Translations under genes and position numbers: made by a program
Shown here: positions 1 through 6,617 of the stretch, piece after piece
Layout of the letters: each line of letters begins with the position of its first letter
Position numbering within the stretch: position 1 is the stretch's first letter
NCBI GenBank assembly: GCA_001701165.1
Contig: DAAP01000059.1
Coordinates: 1 to 15,776, forward strand
Source of the DNA: Bacteroidales bacterium H4
Lineage (GTDB): Bacteria > Bacteroidota > Bacteroidia > Bacteroidales > Muribaculaceae
Direction: 5' to 3'
Length of the DNA stretch: 15,776 bases
Notes under the pieces: model-generated
Seen by the model: the letters and a program-made list of their open reading frames with translations, nothing else
The model's database searches: none
Told to the model about the DNA's origin: nothing

Positions 1-43
1 TCAAGGCGAAGATAGGGTCGTTCGTGTCGGGCAGTATAAAAAG

Positions 44-862
44 CTATGTGACAATATCAAGATGCTCCTCGCGGCGCATCTTGACTTCCTTAAAAAAATC
101 TCGCACCACCTTCCCCATATCCTCGGGAAGATAAGACATAGCCTTTTTCTTCATCCATTCGGGAATTTCCCAAATAGCTTCGGCGATGCCGCCAACGATA
201 GCACCAAGCGTATCGGCATCAGCTCCGAGACTGACAGCTCGTCGGATGGCATCCTCGAAAGAGTTACTCTGTCCGATTATCCATAGTGCCACAGGGACAG
301 TCCCTTGACAAGTCTCATCAAAGTGGTTTTTGACTTGATTGATATTGACATTCAAATTGTAGTGTAACTCGGCTCCAAGTTCAAGAATGGCTTGCTTGAT
401 TTCGTCCGATTTCTTGCCATCATTGCGGCGCTGTAAGGCGCCGAAAATAGCAATGGCAATACAAGCTGCCCCTTTTATACCCATTTCATGATTATGAGTG
501 CATATGGAACTTTGAGTAGCTGCATTATAGACATCCGATGCGTCAAGAAACCACCACCCCACCGGACCTACCCTCATTGCCGAGCCATTACCAAAAGAAT
601 TATATGGCTGAGGTTTGTCACTGCGTACCCACAGCGCAAATCGTCCTCCGTAGCCACCTTTGGGATTTGGATAACGACGGCACCAATCATGCAGACTTTC
701 ACCAAAATCGCGACAGCGTAGCAAAGCATCGGCTATAGCGATAGTACAGATTGTATCGTCAGTGAAACTGGCTTCATTCGGGAAAAATTCAAAGTCATAA
801 TCATTTGTGGGATTGAATTCGTAGGCAGACCCTACAATATCTCCGATAATTGCTCCTATCAT
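44..862 (-). CDS. ADP-ribosylglycohydrolase family protein (DraG/ARH-like)
   Basis: A 272-residue protein of the ADP-ribosylglycohydrolase family, which removes ADP-ribose from proteins or small molecules using a binuclear metal centre. The first metal-binding motif, FTDDT, is at residues 33-37 and the second, GADADT followed by GAIVGGI, at 213-226. GNGSAMR at 91-97 and HNHEMGIKGA at 123-132 are also typical of the family. Both metal motifs are intact, so it should be active; the substrate cannot be told from sequence. I chose the ATG at 862, giving MIGAIIGDIVGS, which is how family members usually begin. An in-frame TTG 11 codons upstream (893-895) lies inside the -7 promoter box and cannot be the start. 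There is no signal peptide, so it is probably cytoplasmic. It is divergent from mutA and shows no toxin or NAD-related partner in the window. Confidence 0.9.
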   Translation of the reverse strand: MIGAIIGDIVGSAYEFNPTNDYDFEFFPNEASFTDDTICTIAIADALLRCRDFGESLHDWCRRYPNPKGGYGGRFALWVRSDKPQPYNSFGNGSAMRVGPVGWWFLDASDVYNAATQSSICTHNHEMGIKGAACIAIAIFGALQRRNDGKKSDEIKQAILELGAELHYNLNVNINQVKNHFDETCQGTVPVALWIIGQSNSFEDAIRRAVSLGADADTLGAIVGGIAEAIWEIPEWMKKKAMSYLPEDMGKVVRDFFKEVKMRREEHLDIVT

Positions 863-892
863 AGTAATTAATCTTTTTGTGTATTTATAACG

Positions 893-924
893 CAAAATTA
901 CACAATATATTTGAAGCCTCCAAA
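893..924 (-). promoter_or_regulatory. Bacteroidetes-type promoter for the ADP-ribosylglycohydrolase gene
   Basis: On the minus strand TTTG (921-924) is followed after exactly 20 bases by TAATTTTG (893-900), a full match to the Bacteroidetes -33/-7 consensus. Transcription would begin near 886, leaving a leader of about 24 bases before the ATG at 862. Confidence 0.75.
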
Positions 925-1034
925 TTTTCAGCGTACAAATTACGCATAAATTTCATCAAAATACAAATTTGACAGCCCGAAAGGCGAAAAACACCCGATA
1001 CACGTACAATTAAGGAATTTTTTCGCTAAAAAAT

Positions 1035-1065
1035 TTTGGGCGTCATTTACAAATGTATAACTTTG
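1035..1065 (+). promoter_or_regulatory. Bacteroidetes-type promoter for mutAB
   Basis: TTTG (1035-1038) and TAACTTTG (1058-1065), 19 bases apart, match the Bacteroidetes -33/-7 consensus. Transcription would begin near 1072, giving a leader of about 80 bases. A GC-rich hairpin (GCGGGC 1077-1082 with GCCCGC 1093-1098, 10-base loop) lies almost at the predicted 5' end of the transcript. No cobalamin riboswitch fits in a leader this short. Confidence 0.7.
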
Positions 1066-1152
1066 TGGCAGATTTTGCGGGCGCACGAGCGTGCCCGCGA
1101 TATCACCCTATACGCAACCAAATAACACCCTATATATTATTGTAGACCAGTT

Positions 1153-2997
1153 ATGGCAGAAAACAAAGAAAAACTATTCGACCAGTTCCCTCCCGTCAGC
1201 TATGATGAGTGGCGGAAGAAAGTCGAGACGGACCTCAAAGGTGCCGATTTCGACAAAAAACTGGTATGGAGAACCAACGAAGGATTCAATGTCCAGCCCA
1301 TCTATCGCATAGAGGACATCGAAGACTTAAAAACAACTAACTCGCTTCCGGGTCAATTCCCTTATGTGCGCGGCACACGCACCGACAACGATTGGTATGC
1401 CCGTCAGGAGATCCTCGCCGAAGATCCCAAGCAGGCCAATGCCGATGCACGCGATGTGCTCACTCGCGGCATCACATCCCTTGGATTTAAGGTCGCTGAG
1501 GCTGCCGACGTTCCCACACTACTCAAAGGCATAGACCTGACCAAAGTCGAAATCAACATCGACTGCTGCCCCGGCAAAGCCGTAGACGTAGCCAAGGCTC
1601 TTGTAGAGTACATCAAGGCACAAGGTGCCACTGAAACTTTCCGCGGGAGCATTGCCTTCAACCCTCTACGCAAGGCTCTTCGCCACGGAACTCCCCTGTG
1701 CGACAGCGTGGTATCTAAGGCCGTAGCCCTCATCGAGGCTGTCAAAGACATTCCCGCGATTCGCGTCATAGATGTTGACAGCGCTATGTTCTGCAACGCC
1801 GGCGCATTTATCTACGAAGAACTCGGATACGCATTGGCCTGGGGCGCACAATGGATGACCGCACTCACCGAAGCCGGTGTCAGCGTTGACGAAGCCGCCC
1901 GTCGCATCAAGTTCGACATGGGCGTATCCTCCAACTTCTTCATGGAAATCGCCAAATTCCGCGCCGGGCGAATGCTTTGGGCCGACATTATCAAACAATA
2001 CAAGCCAGCAGACGAAGCCGCAGCCAAGATGATGGTACACGCCTCCACATCACGCTACAACCAAACAATCTTTGATGCTCACGTCAATCTTCTGCGCAGT
2101 CAGACCGAGACAATGTCCGCAGCCGTTGCAGGTGTTGACTCCATCACCGTCACCCCCTTCGATGCGCCATACAAAAAACCGGATGAATTCTCGGAACGTA
2201 TCGCTCGCAACCAGCAATTCCTTCTCAAGGAAGAATCACACATGGACAAGGTTATCGACCCGGCAGGCGGCTCCTACTACGTAGAGACACTCACCATATC
2301 CATAGCCCGCGAGGCCTGGAAACTCTTCCTGTCTATAGACGAAGCCGGCGGATTCTTCGCCAAAGTCGCTGACGGAACCGTACAGCAGGCCGTAACCGAA
2401 GCCTCCAAAAAGCGCCACACCGATGTCGCTCGCCGCAAGGAAATACTACTGGGCACCAACCAGTACCCCAATATCAACGAAATGGCCGCTGACAAAATCG
2501 AAATCAAAGATAGCGAATGTCGTTGCGGATGCGCTGCCGAAGGAGACCTCTCCAAAGCTCTGCCCACCAAACGTGCCGCCTCTGACTTCGAGCAACTCCG
2601 CCTGGCCACCGAAGCCGCAGCCAACCGCCCCAAGGTGTTCATGCTCACCATAGGCAACCTGGCCATGCGCTTGGCTCGTGCACAGTTCTCCAGCAACTTC
2701 TTCGGATGCGCCGGATACGAAATCATCGACAACCTCGGATTTGACACCGTAGAGCAAGGCATCGATACCGCCCTCGAGAAAAAAGCCGATGTAATCGTGC
2801 TATGTTCCTCCGATGATGAGTACGCCACCCTCGCTCCCGAGGCCTTCAAATACCTCAACGGCCGCGCACAATTCGTCGTTGCCGGCGCCCCCGCCTGCAT
2901 GGACGACCTCAAAGCCCTTGGCATTAACGACTACGTACACGTACGCGTCAATGTTCTGGACACCCTCCGCGACTTCAACAACCGTCTTCTCAAATAA
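1153..2997 (+). CDS. mutA: Methylmalonyl-CoA mutase small (beta) subunit MutA
   Basis: The 614-residue non-catalytic subunit of heterodimeric methylmalonyl-CoA mutase, which interconverts succinyl-CoA and (R)-methylmalonyl-CoA. In fermenting Bacteroidetes this reaction leads to propionate. Residues of roughly 40-440 form the mutase TIM-barrel domain (for example IDPAGGSYYVETLT near 371-384), and about 495-614 form a flavodoxin-like B12-domain remnant. The cobalamin motif DxHxxG of MutB is lost: the aligned stretch reads GNLAMRLA (M505 replaces the cobalt-binding His, L503 the Asp), as expected for MutA. The linker between the domains carries an unusual CRCGC cluster (C456, C458, C460). The ATG at 1153 gives MAENKEKLFDQFPP, typical of the family, and length is normal. 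It is the first gene of a two-gene operon, 12 bases before mutB. The GTPase chaperone MeaB and methylmalonyl-CoA epimerase are not in the window. Confidence 0.95.
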   Translation: MAENKEKLFDQFPPVSYDEWRKKVETDLKGADFDKKLVWRTNEGFNVQPIYRIEDIEDLKTTNSLPGQFPYVRGTRTDNDWYARQEILAEDPKQANADARDVLTRGITSLGFKVAEAADVPTLLKGIDLTKVEINIDCCPGKAVDVAKALVEYIKAQGATETFRGSIAFNPLRKALRHGTPLCDSVVSKAVALIEAVKDIPAIRVIDVDSAMFCNAGAFIYEELGYALAWGAQWMTALTEAGVSVDEAARRIKFDMGVSSNFFMEIAKFRAGRMLWADIIKQYKPADEAAAKMMVHASTSRYNQTIFDAHVNLLRSQTETMSAAVAGVDSITVTPFDAPYKKPDEFSERIARNQQFLLKEESHMDKVIDPAGGSYYVETLTISIAREAWKLFLSIDEAGGFFAKVADGTVQQAVTEASKKRHTDVARRKEILLGTNQYPNINEMAADKIEIKDSECRCGCAAEGDLSKALPTKRAASDFEQLRLATEAAANRPKVFMLTIGNLAMRLARAQFSSNFFGCAGYEIIDNLGFDTVEQGIDTALEKKADVIVLCSSDDEYATLAPEAFKYLNGRAQFVVAGAPACMDDLKALGINDYVHVRVNVLDTLRDFNNRLLK

Positions 2998-3009
2998 CCC
3001 ACGTGCCGT

Positions 3010-5163
3010 ATGAAACCTGATTTCAAAACAATAGACATTACCAAAGACGGCTTTGGTCCCGTCGCCACCCCGGCACCTGCAGTAGCCGACGAAGACAAGT
3101 GGCTTACACCGGAACTCATTCCCGTCAAACCCATATACACCAAAGAAGACCTCCAAGGCCTCGAACACCTGCATTACGTATCCGGCATACCCCCCTTCCT
3201 GCGTGGCCCGTATAGCGCAATGTATCCCCTGCGTCCTTGGACCATCCGCCAATATGCCGGCTTCTCCACCGCCGCCGAGTCCAACGCCTTCTACCGCCGC
3301 AACCTTGCCGCCGGTCAGAAAGGTCTTTCTGTGGCATTTGACCTTGCAACGCACCGCGGATATGATGCTGACCACCCTCGCGTAGTGGGTGACGTCGGCA
3401 AAGCCGGTGTATCCATCTGCTCTGTCGAAGACATGAAGGTCCTCTTCGACGGCATTCCTCTGAACAAAATGTCCGTGTCCATGACCATGAACGGCGCAGT
3501 ACTTCCTGTACTCGCATTCTACATCAATGCAGGCCTCGAACAAGGCGCCAAGCTTGATGAAATGGCCGGTACAATCCAGAACGACATCCTCAAAGAATTC
3601 ATGGTGCGCAACACCTACATCTACCCACCCGAATTCTCGATGCGTATCATCGCTGACATCTTCGAGTACACCTCGCAGAACATGCCCAAATTCAACTCGA
3701 TATCCATCTCAGGCTACCACATGCAAGAAGCCGGTGCCACCTGCGACATCGAGCTGGCATATACCCTCGCAGATGGTCTCGAATACCTCCGTGCCGGAGT
3801 AAACGCAGGCATGGATATCGATGCCTTCGCGCCCCGTCTGTCCTTCTTCTGGGCCATCGGCATGAACTACTTCATGGAAGTAGCCAAAATGCGTGCAGCT
3901 CGTATGCTTTGGGCCAAGATTGTCAAGCAATTCAATCCCAAAAATCCCAAATCTCTCGCGCTGCGTACCCACTCCCAAACATCCGGATGGTCGCTCACCG
4001 AGCAAGACCCCTTCAACAACGTAGGACGTACCTGTATTGAAGCCATGGGCGCCGCTCTTGGTCACACCCAGTCACTGCACACCAACGCCCTCGATGAAGC
4101 CATCGCCCTTCCCACCGATTTCAGCGCCCGTATCGCTCGTAACACGCAGATCTATATCCAGGAAGAAACCATGGTCACCAAACAGATTGACCCCTGGGGC
4201 GGATCGTACTACATCGAAGCGCTCACCAACGAGATTGCACACCGCGCATGGGAGCATATCCAAGAAATCGAGAAGCTCGGCGGCATGGCCAAAGCCATTG
4301 AAACCGGCCTTCCCAAACTACGCATCGAAGAAGCTGCCGCACGCACACAGGCACGCATTGACAGCGGTCGCCAGACCATCGTTGGCATCAATAAATATCG
4401 CCTTGATCACGAAGACCCCATCGACATCCTCGAAATCGACAACACCGAGGTGCGAAAAGAGCAAATCGAACGCCTCAACGACCTCAAGGCTCATCGCGAC
4501 GAAGCCAAGGTCAAAGAAGCCCTTGCAGCAATCACCGAATGTGTACGTACCAAGAAAGGCAACCTGCTTGACCTTGCAGTTAAAGCTGCCGGACTGCGTG
4601 CAACCCTCGGCGAAATCTCCGATGCCTGCGAAGAAGTCGTAGGACGTTACAAAGCAATCATCAGAACCATCTCAGGAGTGTATTCAAGCGAAACAAAGAA
4701 CGACCCGGACTTCAAGAAAGCCCAGGAAATGTGTGCCGACTTCGCACGACGCGAAGGTCGCCAGCCTCGTATCATGATAGCCAAGATGGGACAGGACGGT
4801 CACGACCGCGGAGCTAAAGTCGTAGCAACAGGCTACGCCGACTGCGGGTTCGACGTCGACATGGGTCCCTTGTTCCAAACCCCGGCAGAAGCCGCACGCC
4901 AAGCCGTCGAAAACGATGTGCATATCCTGGGCGTGTCCTCCCTTGCCGCAGGTCACAAGACACTCATACCTCAGGTTATCGCCGAACTTAAAAAACTCGG
5001 TCGCGAAGACATCCTCGTCACTGCCGGCGGCGTAATACCTGCACAGGACTATGACTTCCTCTATAAGGCAGGTGTCGCAGCCATCTTCGGCCCCGGTACA
5101 CGCATTCCCGCTTCGGCAATCAAGATGCTCGAGATTCTCAACGCCGCCGAAGCCGAGGCATAA
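3010..5163 (+). CDS. mutB: Methylmalonyl-CoA mutase large (alpha) subunit MutB
   Basis: The 717-residue catalytic, adenosylcobalamin-binding subunit of methylmalonyl-CoA mutase. The N-terminal TIM barrel (about 30-560) holds the substrate-site signature RQYAGFSTAAESN, with Y82 in the position of the catalytic tyrosine, and SGYHMQEAGA, with H237 as the conserved active-site histidine. The C-terminal B12 domain (about 580-717) has the complete cobalamin motif DxHxxG (D596, H598, G601), in which H598 is the lower cobalt ligand. It is followed by the SxL motif (S643-L645) and a TAGG segment. Assignments of catalytic roles come from knowledge of the characterised propionibacterial enzyme. All key residues are present and length is as usual, so it should be functional with MutA. 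The ATG at 3010 lies 12 bases after the mutA stop, which implies co-transcription and translational coupling. Confidence 0.97.
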   Translation: MKPDFKTIDITKDGFGPVATPAPAVADEDKWLTPELIPVKPIYTKEDLQGLEHLHYVSGIPPFLRGPYSAMYPLRPWTIRQYAGFSTAAESNAFYRRNLAAGQKGLSVAFDLATHRGYDADHPRVVGDVGKAGVSICSVEDMKVLFDGIPLNKMSVSMTMNGAVLPVLAFYINAGLEQGAKLDEMAGTIQNDILKEFMVRNTYIYPPEFSMRIIADIFEYTSQNMPKFNSISISGYHMQEAGATCDIELAYTLADGLEYLRAGVNAGMDIDAFAPRLSFFWAIGMNYFMEVAKMRAARMLWAKIVKQFNPKNPKSLALRTHSQTSGWSLTEQDPFNNVGRTCIEAMGAALGHTQSLHTNALDEAIALPTDFSARIARNTQIYIQEETMVTKQIDPWGGSYYIEALTNEIAHRAWEHIQEIEKLGGMAKAIETGLPKLRIEEAAARTQARIDSGRQTIVGINKYRLDHEDPIDILEIDNTEVRKEQIERLNDLKAHRDEAKVKEALAAITECVRTKKGNLLDLAVKAAGLRATLGEISDACEEVVGRYKAIIRTISGVYSSETKNDPDFKKAQEMCADFARREGRQPRIMIAKMGQDGHDRGAKVVATGYADCGFDVDMGPLFQTPAEAARQAVENDVHILGVSSLAAGHKTLIPQVIAELKKLGREDILVTAGGVIPAQDYDFLYKAGVAAIFGPGTRIPASAIKMLEILNAAEAEA

Positions 5164-5214
5164 TTTGCGCAAATTCAAAGCCAGGGAATCCGGCCACGAT
5201 TTTCATCCATAGCG

Positions 5215-5251
5215 AAAGCCGCACCCCGATTCAAAGGAGTGCGGCTTTCTA
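5215..5251 (+). terminator. Rho-independent terminator of mutAB
   Basis: A perfect 10-bp stem, AAAGCCGCAC (5215-5224) with GTGCGGCTTT (5239-5248), around a 14-base loop, starting 51 bases after the mutB stop. The 3' arm ends in TTT and continues TCTATT, a short T-rich tail. Confidence 0.75.
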
Positions 5252-5341
5252 TTCATAGCCACTAACCATTCATATAGAACGGTTGGAATTCAACCGCCTA
5301 TCCCGACAACGAAAACTTTAACATTTTTTATTTAAATAAAA

Positions 5342-5373
5342 TTTGGTTTATAATATAAACCGCTTTATCTTTG
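5342..5373 (+). promoter_or_regulatory. Promoter of the membrane protein / regulator operon
   Basis: TTTG (5342-5345) and TATCTTTG (5366-5373), exactly 20 bases apart, match the Bacteroidetes -33/-7 consensus. Transcription would begin near 5380, leaving a leader of about 98 bases. The spacer is almost filled by an inverted repeat (5345-5361), so a protein bound there would block the polymerase. The 314-base gap between mutB and the next gene is accounted for by the mutAB terminator, this promoter and the two inverted repeats. Confidence 0.75.
5345..5361. promoter_or_regulatory. Operator-like inverted repeat, copy 1 (inside promoter spacer)
   Basis: GGTTTATAATATAAACC is a perfect inverted repeat with 6-bp arms GGTTTA/TAAACC and a 5-base spacer. 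It lies between the -33 and -7 elements, the classic place for a repressor. The same arms and spacing recur 88 bases downstream. The likely ligand is the winged-helix regulator encoded at 6101, which is inference. Confidence 0.6.
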
Positions 5374-5432
5374 CAGTCGAAAAGTGATTGGAGCGACAAC
5401 GCGCGAGTTTGCTCTTTTATTTTTCTCGACAT

Positions 5433-5449
5433 GGTTTACGGTATAAACC
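5433..5449. promoter_or_regulatory. Operator-like inverted repeat, copy 2 (in the leader)
   Basis: GGTTTACGGTATAAACC has the same 6-bp arms and 5-base spacer length as copy 1 but a different spacer sequence. Both copies are followed by GCTTT, so TATAAACCGCTTT is a 13-base direct repeat at 5354-5366 and 5442-5454. This copy lies about 53-69 bases into the predicted transcript and ends 28 bases before the start codon. It could act as a second DNA site or fold as a small RNA hairpin. Confidence 0.55.
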
Positions 5450-5477
5450 GCTTTGTGAAACAATAAAACCTCCAAAT

Positions 5478-6104
5478 ATGGAAGAAAGAAAAATAACAGA
5501 ATTTGAGAGCATCGAAATCATAACCTCGATGATATCGCGAACCAAAGACCGACTCGTCAAGGGGAGCGGCAACATCCTACTTATGTGGGGATATCTCATA
5601 GTGGCCGTAACGGCTCTCATCTGGGTGCTTCTCGTCACCACCCACAATGCCGCATACAACTGGTTCTGGTTCCTCATCTGGATAATCGGCGGCATAGCCA
5701 CGCCGATCATGGCGAAAAAACAGCGTGTTGAAACGGGAACGAAAAGTTACACGGATCGTCTTTCCTCCCAAATATGGTCGATTGTTGGCTATGCCGCGAT
5801 AGCTTCAACTTTCCTCTGCCTTGGCTTTTTACTCTTCGGAGGAAAGGACGCATGGAGCATGATGTTTGCCCTTGCGCTTGTCATCGTTCCTATGGCTGAA
5901 ATCATGCAAGGTCTTGTTATCAGGGAGAAATGCCTTATAACCGGAGGATCTATCGGTCTTTTGCTCGGACTCTTTACCCTCTGCTGCATTGCCGCCCATG
6001 TGAAATTGGTCGCAACATGGTTCATGCCGATGTTCATTATTGCTTTTGCAGCCATGATGATTATCCCGGGTCATATCCTCAACCATAAAGCCAACCGCAA
6101 ATGA
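5478..6104 (+). CDS. Uncharacterised six-helix membrane protein
   Basis: A 208-residue integral membrane protein that I do not recognise as a family with known function. It starts with a charged cytosolic segment of about 30 residues (MEERKITEFESIEI, then SRTKDRLVKGSG). About six hydrophobic helices follow, at 33-54, 60-79, 100-121, 125-148, 157-178 and 180-201, and it ends in a short basic tail, NHKANRK. There is no enzymatic or transport motif. I chose the ATG at 5478. An in-frame start at 5388 would add 30 residues that are not protein-like and would read through the inverted repeat of the leader. The stop codon overlaps the start of the next gene (ATGA), so the two are co-translated. The pairing with a small winged-helix regulator suggests the membrane protein is the regulated output, or a sensor or antagonist of the regulator. 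Confidence 0.8.
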   Translation: MEERKITEFESIEIITSMISRTKDRLVKGSGNILLMWGYLIVAVTALIWVLLVTTHNAAYNWFWFLIWIIGGIATPIMAKKQRVETGTKSYTDRLSSQIWSIVGYAAIASTFLCLGFLLFGGKDAWSMMFALALVIVPMAEIMQGLVIREKCLITGGSIGLLLGLFTLCCIAAHVKLVATWFMPMFIIAFAAMMIIPGHILNHKANRK

Positions 6105-6385
6105 AGGAACTGAATCCATTGCTGCACTCTCAACTGAGGCTTGCCGTAATGTCGATTCTGATGAACGTCGAAGAAGCCGATTTTGTCTATCTTCGTGAGA
6201 AAACCGAATCGACAGCGGGCAACTTGAGTGTGCAACTCGACAAACTTTCTTCAGCCGGATATATATCCGTAGAGAAGGGTTTTGTCGGGAAGAAAACTCG
6301 CACTACGTGCCAAATTACCGAAGAAGGCCGAAAGGCATTCGAAGATTATGTTGATGCACTGAAACAATACGTCAACCTACAATAA
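6101..6385 (+). CDS. Small winged-helix transcriptional regulator (HTH_34-like)
   Basis: A 94-residue, one-domain DNA-binding protein. The sequence follows a winged-helix plan: helix 1 HSQLRLAVMSILM (about 8-20), then a helix-turn-helix FVYLREKTESTAGNLSVQLDKLSSAGYI (about 27-54). The wing VEKGFVGKKTRTTCQITEEGRKAF (about 56-79) and a C-terminal helix that may dimerise follow. This resembles the HTH_34 / MarR-ArsR-like group common in Bacteroidetes. There is no metal-binding cysteine set or ligand domain. Its ATG overlaps the stop of the membrane protein by four bases, so translation is coupled. The likely targets are the paired GGTTTA-N5-TAAACC repeats upstream of the operon, which would make it autoregulatory; that is inference from position and symmetry. 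Confidence 0.85.
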   Translation: MKELNPLLHSQLRLAVMSILMNVEEADFVYLREKTESTAGNLSVQLDKLSSAGYISVEKGFVGKKTRTTCQITEEGRKAFEDYVDALKQYVNLQ

Positions 6386-6418
6386 ACCTTGCAATAAATA
6401 CAGTTTTCTTCTCATACC

Positions 6419-6451
6419 AAGGGGCTGCACCTCAAATTGGTTCAGCCCTTT
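6419..6451 (+). terminator. Probable terminator after the regulator gene
   Basis: GGGCTG (6422-6427) pairs with CAGCCC (6443-6448), extended by a G-U and two A-U pairs to a stem of about nine pairs with a 15-base loop. The 3' arm ends in CCCTTT, and a T-rich TGTCTTGT follows. A second perfect 8-bp hairpin, CTTGTCGC (6454-6461) with GCGACAAG (6473-6480), follows at once but has no T tract. Confidence 0.55.
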
Positions 6452-6510
6452 GTCTTGTCGCATACACATTAGGCGACAAGGGCAGATACGGTAGTATCAT
6501 GTATTTTTCG

Positions 6511-6518
6511 TAACTTTG
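6511..6518 (+). promoter_or_regulatory. Probable -7 element for the SLC13-type transporter gene
   Basis: TAACTTTG matches the Bacteroidetes -7 consensus TAnnTTTG about 100 bases before the transporter start. No clear TTTG is found 19-21 bases upstream, so this rests on the -7 box alone. Confidence 0.45.
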
Positions 6519-6617
6519 CACACAAAAACGACTCCACTGCGGGCTCGCCGAATCCGTTAACGATGGTACATAATAGCCACCATACACACCACCGGCAGCC
6601 ACTAACAACGACAATAA

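Noticed and set aside
1066..1152. Cobalamin riboswitch ahead of the B12-dependent mutAB genes
   Set aside because: The predicted leader is only about 80 bases and shows no B12-box sequence or multi-helix fold; cobalamin riboswitches are about 200 bases.
2653..2676. Loss of the cobalamin motif in MutA as a damaging mutation
   Set aside because: The small subunit of heterodimeric mutases normally lacks DxHxxG; MutB retains it.
2800..3543. Long minus-strand open frame of 247 codons across the mutA/mutB junction
   Set aside because: It lies opposite two clearly functional genes, has no recognisable domain and is explained by their codon bias.
5280..5296. CGGTTG-N5-CAACCG inverted repeat as a third copy of the operator
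   Set aside because: The total length and gap match, but the arms differ and the GGTT/AACC blocks are 7 rather than 9 bases apart, so it is a different geometry, perhaps chance.
5388..5477. Thirty-residue N-terminal extension of the membrane protein
   Set aside because: It reads through the inverted repeat in the leader, is of unlikely composition, and a natural start (MEERKITEFE) follows at 5478.
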